From Proteobacteria bacterium ST_bin11 (GTDB lineage Bacteria; Pseudomonadota; Gammaproteobacteria; Methylococcales; Methylomonadaceae): a stretch of 48,421 nt of DNA. The position numbers and the translations under genes were made by a program. Numbering within the stretch: position 1 is the first letter of the stretch; every line of letters begins with the position of its first letter. A model generated the notes under the pieces. That model saw nothing but the letters and a program-made list of their open reading frames with translations, was not told where the DNA came from and did no database searches. This document shows, piece after piece, positions 14,885-24,800 of this stretch. The DNA lies in assembly GCA_002083615.1 (NCBI GenBank), contig MSXO01000037.1:87941-136361 (forward strand), given 5' to 3'.

Positions 14885-17404
14885 CTAATGCTTCATCTTT
14901 TGGTGTTCCCACATCTGCCACAATGCCTCTTCATAGTTTGTTGCGAAGCGAGTGCTGTCAAATAACGGGGATTCTAAAACCTGCTCGCGTAAGTGCTTTC
15001 GCAATTGCAGTAGTTCTGTTGTCTGCTGCGCAAAACTTTGCGCTTTTCTGACGTAATCCTCTTCGTCCGCCGCAATCCATTCGGCAAGACCTGCGTTCAT
15101 GCATATAGATTCACCCGCTCTGGCAAGTATGCCATCGCCGCGCAAGGTCAAAACCGGTATTCCCATCGATAAAGCTTCAACGCTAGTAGTTACGCCGGGA
15201 TAAGGAAACGTATCCAGCGCAATATCTACCTTATGGTACATCGACAAATGCTCGGCCCGGCTCGGTGTTGTTTCTGCCAGGATCAAGCGGTCAGCGCCAA
15301 TTCCCTGCTCGCCAAACCTGTGCAAGGTTCTGTTGCGGAGAATAGGCTCGTTAAGTTGGCTGGCCTTAATCAAAAGCCTAGACCCTGGCACATTGCGCAA
15401 TATGCGAGCCCAGGTAGCTACTACGCTGTCTGTCATTTTGGTCAAGTTATTGAAGCTACCAAAAGTCACAAAACCTTGGTTAAGTAAAGGCGGTGTCTCA
15501 GCATTAGTTGCGGGATCTGTGGCAGTAAAACATATGCAGCTATCGGGCATTCTCCATATACGTTCACTGTAATTTTGTTCATCTTGCGGAAGAATCGAGT
15601 ATGGATCGCTAAGGATATAGTCGATAGCCTCGACTCCTGTCGATGCTAAATAACCCAGCCAACTGATTTGGATTGGCGCGGGTTTCCAGGCAAACAGTGA
15701 TAAACGATTGTGTGAACTATGTCCGGCCAAATCGACGAGTATGTGAACGCCATCAGCATGAATAAGATTTGCTGATGCTTGATCCGTCAAACTATCAATG
15801 CTTTTCCAGTCGACCAAATACGGTCTTAAGAGTGTGGAGTAGTGGTCCATGCTCGGCTGCGTGGCGTAAGCGATGAATTCTACCCGACTTGAATTGCTCT
15901 CGCGTAACAGGGCGTATAGGAAATGCCCAACAGGGTGATCGCGTAGATCGCCAGATACCAGGCCCACCCTTAAACATGTCGGTCTATCGGCGCATCGCCA
16001 TTCGTTAAAGGGATTTACTCCGGCTGCGACCATTCGTCCAAATTTTCGGGCTTCTTCAAGGTAATTCGTACCGAAGCGGGCGCTGTAGTTTAGATGAAAC
16101 AATAGACCGCTTTGCGTGGCAATTTGGTCTGGATTGAGCTTAAGACTGGTTTGCCAACACTCTTCAGCTTCCGCTATTCGGCCCTGGGATTGCAGGTTGA
16201 TTCCCAAATTAGTGTGCGCATCGACATAATTGGGTGATAACGAGATCGCCTGTCGATAATAAGACTCCGCTTCGAGCCAATGGCGTTGGACTTGGTGAGT
16301 AGTACCTAAATTATTCAACGCCTCTGGATAGTTTGGTTTGATTGCCAGCGCTTGCTCAAAGCAGGCTTTTGCATTGGTAAAATCGCCAACCGCGAAATGA
16401 ATCGAGCCTAAAGCGCAAAATGCTTCTGGATAACTTGGTTCTAGAAACAATGCCTGCCGACAGCAGGCTGCTGCTTCCGATAAGCGGTTTTGCATTTTCA
16501 GAGCGATAGCCAAGCAGTAATGACTTTGCGGGAGGGTTGGCTGCAGTGTAATCGCTAGTCGAAAACTTTGCTCGGCTTGGTCCGGATGTTGTCGCGCTTG
16601 TTGGCAAAGACCTAGATTGATCAATTCGCTAATAGAGCCTGGTGTTAGCGTAACCGACTTGGCAAAGTATCTTTCCGCTTCGTCATAACGACCAAGATTA
16701 AAGAGTAGGGTGCCAAAATTGCCGCTGGCAAGGCTGTTTTGCGGGTCTAGTTCTAAGGCTTTTTCATAATAACTGATTGCTTCTGTGAACTTGCCCTGTC
16801 CCTGCAAACTCGATGCATAGTTCATATGCGCTTCTGCATCGTCGGGCAACAGTTCTATCGCTCTTTGTTGGGCCTCTAGGGCTTCAGGAAAAGCATTGCG
16901 CTGCTGCAAAAACAAGCCGAGAGCCTTCCAACCTAGCCCGTATTCTGGAAAGTGGGCTAGGAGGCGGCGAGCATTCCGCTCACCCTCAACTGTTTGACCC
17001 TGTTGAAAGTTAAGAAATAGAATATTGACATCTTCAGCGGCAGGTGTGGCAAGCATTTTTTCCAGTTCAACAACCACTGGGCCTTGCAAGCCTAGTTGAG
17101 TTTTTCCATGCTGTAAAAGTTCTCGGGCTTCTATGTGCCTATCAGTTTGAACGAGAGCCTCAATAACGCTACGCCAATACTTTTCTTCTTGGGGCTTAAC
17201 GCATAACGCACGAAAAAAGTGCATGAGTCCAATATCTAATTGCTGCAACTGCACCGCTAATTTGCCCATACTGTGATGGGTCTCGGGGTGATCAGGCTGT
17301 TGTTCCAATATCCTTAGAAAAAGAGATTGTGCTTCCAGCAAGTGCCCCGCCTGGTGATGGGCAATTGCTAGTTCCAAAGTTTGCTCCAGGTTTTCGTCGG
17401 ACAT
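14885..17404 (-). CDS. TPR protein with GT41 (O-GlcNAc transferase-like) glycosyltransferase domain
   Basis: In this 839-residue cytoplasmic protein, residues 1-450 are mostly tetratricopeptide repeats (about ten, such as YPEALNNLGTTHQVQRHWLEA). Residues 470-835 match the OGT catalytic region: GLVSGDLRDHPVGHF with the conserved His, HILVDLAGHSSHNRL, APIQISWLGY, FGSFNNLTKM and LDTFPYPGVTTSVEAL. GT41 enzymes transfer sugars from nucleotide donors to Ser/Thr or Asn of proteins. It lies 11 bases behind the FkbM-TPR-GT41 gene in a two-gene operon. The donor and acceptor are unproven; the neighbouring Thr-rich giant protein is an obvious candidate. Confidence 0.88.
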   Translation of the reverse strand: MSDENLEQTLELAIAHHQAGHLLEAQSLFLRILEQQPDHPETHHSMGKLAVQLQQLDIGLMHFFRALCVKPQEEKYWRSVIEALVQTDRHIEARELLQHGKTQLGLQGPVVVELEKMLATPAAEDVNILFLNFQQGQTVEGERNARRLLAHFPEYGLGWKALGLFLQQRNAFPEALEAQQRAIELLPDDAEAHMNYASSLQGQGKFTEAISYYEKALELDPQNSLASGNFGTLLFNLGRYDEAERYFAKSVTLTPGSISELINLGLCQQARQHPDQAEQSFRLAITLQPTLPQSHYCLAIALKMQNRLSEAAACCRQALFLEPSYPEAFCALGSIHFAVGDFTNAKACFEQALAIKPNYPEALNNLGTTHQVQRHWLEAESYYRQAISLSPNYVDAHTNLGINLQSQGRIAEAEECWQTSLKLNPDQIATQSGLLFHLNYSARFGTNYLEEARKFGRMVAAGVNPFNEWRCADRPTCLRVGLVSGDLRDHPVGHFLYALLRESNSSRVEFIAYATQPSMDHYSTLLRPYLVDWKSIDSLTDQASANLIHADGVHILVDLAGHSSHNRLSLFAWKPAPIQISWLGYLASTGVEAIDYILSDPYSILPQDEQNYSERIWRMPDSCICFTATDPATNAETPPLLNQGFVTFGSFNNLTKMTDSVVATWARILRNVPGSRLLIKASQLNEPILRNRTLHRFGEQGIGADRLILAETTPSRAEHLSMYHKVDIALDTFPYPGVTTSVEALSMGIPVLTLRGDGILARAGESICMNAGLAEWIAADEEDYVRKAQSFAQQTTELLQLRKHLREQVLESPLFDSTRFATNYEEALWQMWEHQKMKH

Positions 17405-17415
17405 TGCCCGTCGTA

Positions 17416-20400
17416 TTAATGTGTCGAATGCTGACTATTTGCCATCATTTCGTAGAGTGTCTGCTCCAGATTACGGCAGAACAACTCGGTCTTAAACAGG
17501 GGGTAGGTTTCTTGATGTGCTATTAATTGAGCTTTGATTTTGGCCAGTCTTGTCGGATCGCGGGCTAAATTTAAGGCCATGGCTTCGTATTCGTCCAGAG
17601 AGTGCGCGATCAATTCAGGTAAGCCGATAGCGTTTAGTAAGCTGGCAGCTACACGACCAGAAAAGGTGTTGCCTTGATACGTTATGACCGGCAAGCCCAC
17701 CCTCAAGGCATCGCTGGCAGTTGTGTGCGCATTATAAGGCGTCGTGTCTAGGAACATGTCCGCCAGTCTATAGCGGGCCAGATGGTCTTCCACGGACGGG
17801 ACTCGTGTCGCAAATATCAAACGCTCTGGATCGATATTCCGTTGTTCGGCTTCTCGACGCAAATTGCATTGGGCTGGTTCGTTTAGTTTCATCAGCCATA
17901 ATACACTGCCAGGCACTTGGTCCAACAACCGCATCCAGACATCGAACATTGGCGGATTGATTTTGTAGTCGTGATTGAAAGAGCAAAATACCACGCCATT
18001 TTCCGGCAAGCCCATTTCGGTTCTGGTTGGGGTTCGCTCGGCGATTTTTAGGTTGGAATCGGTTGGTAAATAGGCGTCTGGCAGATAGGCTACCTTCTCG
18101 CTATAGTATTTTTGATGCTCTTCTGGAATCACAATTCGGTCAGCTAAAATATAGTCCATATACTCCACGCCCAGAGAGCCCGGATAGCCCAAGAAATTGA
18201 CGTGAATTGGTGCCGGCCGATAACTAAAAACGTCGGTCCGCGAATCCGCTGTGTATCCGGCCAAATCGATCAGAATATCCACTTCTAGGCTTCGGATCAG
18301 TTCCGCTATTTCCCAGGACTTTTTAGAACGTACGTCGATAAATCGGCCAAAAGCGTTTTCGAAGCGCTGTCTTAAAACCCCCTTGTCATCTAAGCCGAGG
18401 GAGATAGCAATGGTTTCAAATTTTGCAGGGTCGTGATGTTCAATAATCCCAGCCATCAGATGGCCGACGGGATGTTCTCGGAAATCTGGCGAGACATATG
18501 CCAGACGGATTTTGTCGTGCTGATAAACTTCGCCGTTCCACAAGGCTTTTGTTTTAGCTGGGAACAAATGCTCGGCAAAGGTTTTTACGCATTGCAATAA
18601 ATCTTCGGGGGAGTTGGATAGCGACATGAACGGTAGTGTTTTACAAACCCTGCGTTGCTCGCGCACACCGGTTTCGATAATGTTTCGGCTTTCCTCGAAC
18701 CGTCGCCAGTCGCAGCAATGTTGTTCGGCATGAAATAATAAACCGCGACCGTAATCAAAATCAGGGTTAGCCTCCAAAAGCCTTTCAAAGTAGGGTATGG
18801 CATCCTCGTAACGATTCATCTCGGTCAAAATAATGCCTAGGCCCGCTAAAGCCTTGTCCGACTTGGGATTGATTTGCAAGACCTCGGTAAAGCTTTCGAC
18901 AGCTTTCACGTGCTGTTTTATTTCGTAATACAGATTGCTGCGATTAATCATCGCGCTTTCATAAGTTTGATCAAGAGCAATAGCGTGCTGATAACTAGCC
19001 AGCGATTCTTCAAAGCGTCCTAAGGATTGCAAAATCACCGCTTCCACAAAATAAGCTGGCGCATAGTTTTGGCCGGTGGCGATAGATTTTTTAATCCATT
19101 CCAAGGCTTCGGCATGTTCTTCCTGCTGCGACGCAATCACCGCTAGGGAATAAAGTCCGGCAAAGTTTTGCGGTTGCAGTTGCAAAATCTCATGGAAAGA
19201 CTGCCTGGCGGCCTGCATATTGTTGGCGTTTTGAAACTCCAAAGCCTCCAGGGTTTTTTGTTGCACAAGCGCGGCAGCGTTGGGATCGAGCGGCGCTGCT
19301 TGTGTGCTTAGTGCAAACTGACTGGGTAAGCTTTTGGAATAGTTATCGGCTAATTGTGAGCTTTCTCTCTTATCCAGTTCCTTAAGCACCAACAGGCAGA
19401 AGTCTGGAGATTGCACAACTGTATCCAGAATAGCCGCTAATTTTCTTAATTGCTGGCTGGACAGTTGGTCGAGTTTTTGGAAGTCTCTGACAAAGACAGC
19501 ATCTGACCAAATCGCCTGCTTGATACCCGCATAGGGATTGTCTTTTAAAATAAGCGGTTTGAAACTGCGCGGCACGATGCCTGTAAAACAATGAAACATG
19601 AAGCCCTGGGCGCGCAGAAACTGCTCGACCTCTGCAAACAAAGGTTGGCCCTCGTAGAGCTCAACGAACTCGACCTCAGTCCAGATTACCAAGGCATCGT
19701 TCAGCGCTTTCATCCCGCCTTTGAATACGTCTAGCTCGCCACCTTGGACATCGATTTTAATCATGTCTACGCAGCCTAGATCGCTCAGCTCGTCGAGGCT
19801 TACGGTTTGCACCGGATGTTCGGCAACCAACTGCACCACGTCACCTAGTTGAAAAAAGGCATCCAACAATGGTTTATTGGGTTTATATAGGGAGCCGGTC
19901 ATGAACCAATTGGTTTCGTAATAGGTCGCAGGGCCGCCCTTGCCGACAAAATACGGTAGATAGCGATAGGAAGGGTTGTCCGCGTATATCTCGCACAATT
20001 TGGCATGCGCCTCGGCGTCCGGTTCAAAACCTATTACGCTTGCCAGATCAGCTTGCATCAAGGGCGCATAAGGTTCGGTCAATTGACCGTGGGAACTGGC
20101 GCCAATATCGACAATATTCACTCTTAGCGGCGTGACTTCGTTTCTTAGTAAGGTATCAAGCAAGTTAAACGTTTCTGCCACGCCTAACAGGCCGCGCCAA
20201 ATCCCCTGATTCGCTGCATTGGTCAGTAATATCTTTTGTCTGATGTATTCAGGAATTGGCTTCTGCTGCCGGATACTCGCCAGTGCGTAACGTCTGGCCA
20301 TACCGACGGATAGATTTGGGCTGGCTTGAATCAAATCCAAAACGCACAGCGGATCTGCCAGGAAATACGATGAAAAACTACGCTTTGCTTCGTAAAATTC

Positions 20401-21630
20401 GATCAAGACGCATTTCAGCCACTCGCCAACCGAAGAACCGAACACTGGACGCTGCAGATCCTGACTTAGCGGCGGCAAAATGGGTGTGTTGAAATCATTC
20501 AGTACGCCTATATTTAATAGCACCGTGGCAGTGGTCGACAAAGCCGCTGCGCGCATGCCCAGTTTGTACTGAATATACAAAAGCATTACATGCCAGGCCG
20601 CTTTCTCGGGTTCGGTGGCTAATGACGGCGAACAATAGGGCTCGGCAATGCTTCTGGCTTGTTGTAATAAACTTAACTTATCTGCGGCGCTGCGATTGCC
20701 CCATTCAAACTCGGCACAAAAGCCTAGCACCTGCTGATAATCAGCCGATAGAGAGCTATCGGTTAGCGTCAGGCAAAAACGGTAAAATTCGCATTGGGCA
20801 AAATGCTGGGAAGCATCGAAGTCATGTGTAACATTGGCCAAGACAGAAGGGTGTTGATCGCCTCCGAGTAACAGTCCCCGCTTGCGTAAAATAGCGGCTC
20901 GGTCCGCTTTGCAGGCAAACAGGTTTAAAGTCTCGCTATGCTGAGCCGCATCAAATTCCACCAATACATTCAATTCCGCAATTAAACGATAAATTGAAAA
21001 GTCGTATTGGCGTACAGCGTCGATTAGACCATGATTGATTTGGCTGCCGTGCATCAGCTCAAACATCAATAGCGGTGATTGTTCGCTAAAGAATGTTTTG
21101 CCGCCTTTTAAAACATTAATTTCCTCGCCTTCGGCGTCCATCTTCACAAAATCGATTGCTACGCCGGCGGCGAATTGCTTGAGGCTGTCGTCGAGGGTTC
21201 TTAGCTCGATGATTTCCTTGCTCTGACCGCTACCGCTCAAAGAATTCAGCTCGCTATTAGCCGATACACTAATCTCGGCTTGGCGGGCAATGTCCGATAA
21301 GCCAAAGCGCAGCAGATTGACTTTACTGCTAAAGGCGTTGAGCGCAATACTGTTGTGCAGCATGCTGCCGGGAGCCATGGTCGGTTCAAATGCCCAGACC
21401 TTACCTTGATCCAGGTGTTTAGCAATGCTTAAGGCATATACGCCATGATTGGCGCCGATGTCTAGGCAGTGCATGCCGGGTTCGATATACCGTCTGATAA
21501 AGTCCATTTCATCTTCAAACCAATCTTCTTGCTCCAGCAAAACGTAAGGTGTCATCAGGTTGATGTCGCTGGCAGCGCAAACCACAACGTCATTTGCGAT
21601 GCTGATCGGCCAAAATGGGGTTTTCTCCAT
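17416..21630 (-). CDS. Double FkbM methyltransferase, TPR and GT41 fusion protein
   Basis: This multidomain protein has 1404 residues. A first FkbM-type SAM methyltransferase spans about 50-260 (CLDIGANHGVYAL, FVKMDAEGEEINVLKGG). A second lies at about 500-720 (NIVDIGASSHG, MIKIDVQGGELDVFKGG). TPR repeats lie at about 785-955 and an OGT-like GT41 domain at about 1035-1400 (HPVGHLMAG, DILIDLAGYTADSRT, VFCSFNHDYKINP, LDTTPYNAHTTASDAL). The ATG at 21630 has AAGG upstream; the longer frame begins only at a GTG at 21729. Likely role: add a sugar to protein Ser/Thr and O-methylate that glycan. Confidence 0.88.
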   Translation of the reverse strand: MEKTPFWPISIANDVVVCAASDINLMTPYVLLEQEDWFEDEMDFIRRYIEPGMHCLDIGANHGVYALSIAKHLDQGKVWAFEPTMAPGSMLHNSIALNAFSSKVNLLRFGLSDIARQAEISVSANSELNSLSGSGQSKEIIELRTLDDSLKQFAAGVAIDFVKMDAEGEEINVLKGGKTFFSEQSPLLMFELMHGSQINHGLIDAVRQYDFSIYRLIAELNVLVEFDAAQHSETLNLFACKADRAAILRKRGLLLGGDQHPSVLANVTHDFDASQHFAQCEFYRFCLTLTDSSLSADYQQVLGFCAEFEWGNRSAADKLSLLQQARSIAEPYCSPSLATEPEKAAWHVMLLYIQYKLGMRAAALSTTATVLLNIGVLNDFNTPILPPLSQDLQRPVFGSSVGEWLKCVLIEFYEAKRSFSSYFLADPLCVLDLIQASPNLSVGMARRYALASIRQQKPIPEYIRQKILLTNAANQGIWRGLLGVAETFNLLDTLLRNEVTPLRVNIVDIGASSHGQLTEPYAPLMQADLASVIGFEPDAEAHAKLCEIYADNPSYRYLPYFVGKGGPATYYETNWFMTGSLYKPNKPLLDAFFQLGDVVQLVAEHPVQTVSLDELSDLGCVDMIKIDVQGGELDVFKGGMKALNDALVIWTEVEFVELYEGQPLFAEVEQFLRAQGFMFHCFTGIVPRSFKPLILKDNPYAGIKQAIWSDAVFVRDFQKLDQLSSQQLRKLAAILDTVVQSPDFCLLVLKELDKRESSQLADNYSKSLPSQFALSTQAAPLDPNAAALVQQKTLEALEFQNANNMQAARQSFHEILQLQPQNFAGLYSLAVIASQQEEHAEALEWIKKSIATGQNYAPAYFVEAVILQSLGRFEESLASYQHAIALDQTYESAMINRSNLYYEIKQHVKAVESFTEVLQINPKSDKALAGLGIILTEMNRYEDAIPYFERLLEANPDFDYGRGLLFHAEQHCCDWRRFEESRNIIETGVREQRRVCKTLPFMSLSNSPEDLLQCVKTFAEHLFPAKTKALWNGEVYQHDKIRLAYVSPDFREHPVGHLMAGIIEHHDPAKFETIAISLGLDDKGVLRQRFENAFGRFIDVRSKKSWEIAELIRSLEVDILIDLAGYTADSRTDVFSYRPAPIHVNFLGYPGSLGVEYMDYILADRIVIPEEHQKYYSEKVAYLPDAYLPTDSNLKIAERTPTRTEMGLPENGVVFCSFNHDYKINPPMFDVWMRLLDQVPGSVLWLMKLNEPAQCNLRREAEQRNIDPERLIFATRVPSVEDHLARYRLADMFLDTTPYNAHTTASDALRVGLPVITYQGNTFSGRVAASLLNAIGLPELIAHSLDEYEAMALNLARDPTRLAKIKAQLIAHQETYPLFKTELFCRNLEQTLYEMMANSQHSTH

Positions 21631-21814
21631 GGATTTACCTTGTTTTGAGTTAAGAGTGCTAATGAGAGAATGACTTCGTCTTAAAAAAGTTTTGTTTAGC
21701 TTAGTTGCAAAATCATTACGCGATAACACTCCGCGAACTGTTCGCTAACTGAGCAAGCGCAAATCATTATATTTTAGTCTGATGAAAGGGATTGATCTGT
21801 GCCGACTACAAAGC

Positions 21815-21853
21815 AAAAAAAAGCCGTCTTCAGGGTCTCCTGATGACGGCTTT
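21815..21853 (-). terminator. Strong Rho-independent terminator of the giant repeat gene
   Basis: Arms at 21820-21834 and 21839-21853 form a 15-bp stem with one mismatch and a 4-base loop. On the minus strand the stem is followed by eight T residues (the A-run at 21815-21822). It starts 17 bases after the giant gene's stop. The GT41 operon downstream therefore needs its own promoter, within about 21631-21815. Confidence 0.9.
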
Positions 21854-21869
21854 GGTTTAAACGAAACGA

Positions 21870-24800
21870 CTAGCCAATCAAAATGTCGTTAGCGCCGGTT
21901 CCAGATGTGGCTAAGGCATCCGCTGTAGCAATACCGGTTAACCTGATTAATAGATCACCACCGGTGTTTTCCTGGAACACGTAAGTGTCGCTGCCAAATT
22001 TGAAGGCACTTGTTTCGCCGTCGGCAGTAATCATGATTTTGGCTACTTCAACCCATTCCGATAAAGTGTCAATGTCAGCCGCATCAGCGCCACCCAATAC
22101 GATTACACCACCTGCGCTATCCGCAGTGAGTACTTTTGCTGGTGTTACGCCGCTGATAGCCAGTTTTACGTCTACGCCAGTGGCATCGGCGATGATGGTT
22201 GGCGTACCTTCCAAATCCAGTTTGTCTGGACCAGTACCATCTGCAAGAGTAAAGCCGGTTATAGAGTCAAAACTACCGCTTTGCGTATTACCGCTATCGC
22301 CAGCAGCGAAGATATACGTGTCAGATCCGGCACCGCCAGTCATCGTGTCAGCGCCGGTTCCTCCGGTTATTCTGTCGGCGAGACCGGTGCCGGTGATGGT
22401 GTTGGCGACTGCATCACCATTGATATTTACCACATCCGTACCCGTATCGAACGCATTGCCTGAACCGAAGGCCGTAAATGTCAAACCTGCCAAACTAACT
22501 GCAGTACCACCTACCACGTTGACTTGCAACGTTGCTGCCCCAGCTGCGGTAGCATTGACCAGCAAGGTTGAGCCAGTTAATTGCGCGCCTGTGAAAGTCG
22601 CGGTTTGGCCTGAAGTAATAATTAGTTGCTCCACGTTACTGATGCCACTGTTTCCGGCCCCTTCAAAATTGGTAGAGGTTACTACTTTTAGGGCATCGAA
22701 ATCAGCGCCACCATCGATAGTCTCGCCGAAGCTTACATCGCCGGTGTTAAAGATAAACGTGTCGTTACCAGATCCACCAGCCATCGTATCTATACCGGCT
22801 TTGCCGTCTATGGTTTGAGACCCAGCACCGCCAACAATGACATTCGCAACGTCCGTGCCATTGACTGTGGATGAGGTCGAAATACCCACGGTATCAACAG
22901 TGCTATAGCCCAATTGTGCTATCCGGGTGATCTGAGGCGCAGTCAGAAAATCTAGCTGATCGGCCTTAATTGCTCCGATTTGGGTGGATGTCAGTGAATC
23001 TAACTGGCTCGTGGTCAACACGGCAAATTGAGCTTCGGTCAGCGCCTGAATATCTGCCGTGGTCAACGCTTCCAATTGGGTAGCCGTTAATTTTGGCAAT
23101 TGGTTAGTTGTCAGAGCTTCTACCTGTAAGGTGGTTAACGCGTTAATTTGCGCGGTTGTCAGACTGTCAATTACATTGGTAGAAATTGCGCCGATTTGGA
23201 CCGTGGTCATTTTTGCCAAGTCAGCTACTTCGATCGATGCGATTTGGTTAGACGTTAACGCAGCGACTTGAGTAGTATTCAGATGACTAATCTGCGATGT
23301 GCTTAAGGAAGCGATTTGGCCGCCAGCACCCGCCGATAGTGCAGCGACTTGAGTTGTTGACAGGGCCGCTAGTTGTGCCGTGTTTAGAGCCTGAATCTGC
23401 GATGAAGTTAAGGCGGTTAACCCACCGGTCGCCAACAAGCCGGCGACGTTCACAAATGGAGTATCGCCCACCTCGATTTTTGCTATCTGGGCATTCGACA
23501 GTGCTGAGATCTGTGTAGACGTTAAGGTTGAGATCTGCACGGTATCGAGTGCTACTATCTGGTCAGTAGTCAAGGCGCTCATTTGATCGGTAGTCAATGC
23601 GGCGATCTGGGTAGCCGACAGTTTTTGCAGGTCAGTGGTTTGTACGGCCTCGATTTGCCGTGTACTCAAAAGTGCGATTTGCGCGCTGGACAAGCTGGCA
23701 AACTGCGTCGAGGACAGCGTCGCAATTTGACCGTCTGTTCCCAACGTCAAGGCTTGCAATTGGTTGGAGGTTAATGCTCTGAGCTGATCGGTGGTCAACG
23801 CGACAATTTGACCGTTTGTAGCGGTGGTAAGTGCTTGCAGCGCGGAAATCGATAAGCCTTTGATTGCATCGGTGGTAATTTTCTGCAAATCGCCTGTTTC
23901 CATTTTGACTATCTGCTCAGCACTAAGTGCACCTATTTGCGAAGAACTCATGGCTTGCACTTGGCTGCTGGTCAATTTTTCAACTTGCGAGGTGGTGAAT
24001 GCTGCAATTTGCGTCGAGAGTAGCGCCGCCACTTGGCTTGTTTTCAGAGCCGCCAGATCGGCGGTTTCCAGCGCCGAAATCAAATTGGTCGTCAGTTTTT
24101 GCAATTGATCGGTAGTCAACGCTACAGCTTGATCTGTAGTGAGTGCTGCTACCTGGCCTGCTGCACCCAAAGTTAATGCTTGTATTTGGGTGGTGGTCAA
24201 TGCGGCGATCTGTGCGGTGGTTAATGCCGCGATTTGGCCTGTACCTAAGGTGGTCAGTGCTTGCAGACTATCGGTGGACAAGCTTTGGATTGCCGTTGTG
24301 GAAATAGCGCGTAGATCTGCTGTCTCCAGTCCAGCAATTTGTCCAGGGGCCAGAGCTGCCACTTGGGCTGCACTCAGATTAGCCGCCTGATCAGAGCTTA
24401 GCGCTGTAATTTGTGCAGAGCTAAGTGCCGCTATTTGTCCGGTTGCGCCAGTGGTTAAGGCTTGGATTTGCGTAATTTTCAGCGCAGCAATGTCGGCAGT
24501 TTCTAGTGCCTGGATTTGCTTGGTTGTCAGTTTACTGATTTGAGTCGGTGTCAAACTTGCCACTTGATCGGTAGTAAGTGCGGCAATTTGACCATTGGCT
24601 TCTACGGTTAACGCGGTGAGTTGTGTGCTGGTCAGAGCCGCGATTTGGTTAGTGGTCAATGCGGCTATTTGCCCTGTCGCCGCCGTACTTAAGGCCTGAA
24701 TACTATCGGTGCTCAAGCTTTGGATGGCGGTTGTGGTAATGGCTTGCAAATCAGTGGTTTGCAGGCCGGCAATTTGACCCGGTGTCAGGGCTGCTACTTG

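Noticed and set aside
21985..22818. Plus-strand open frame of 277 residues, and many others antisense to the giant gene
   Set aside because: They mirror the Thr/Ser-, Ala- and Gln-rich coding repeat of the minus strand, have no ribosome sites or domains and carry the same 24-base periodicity.
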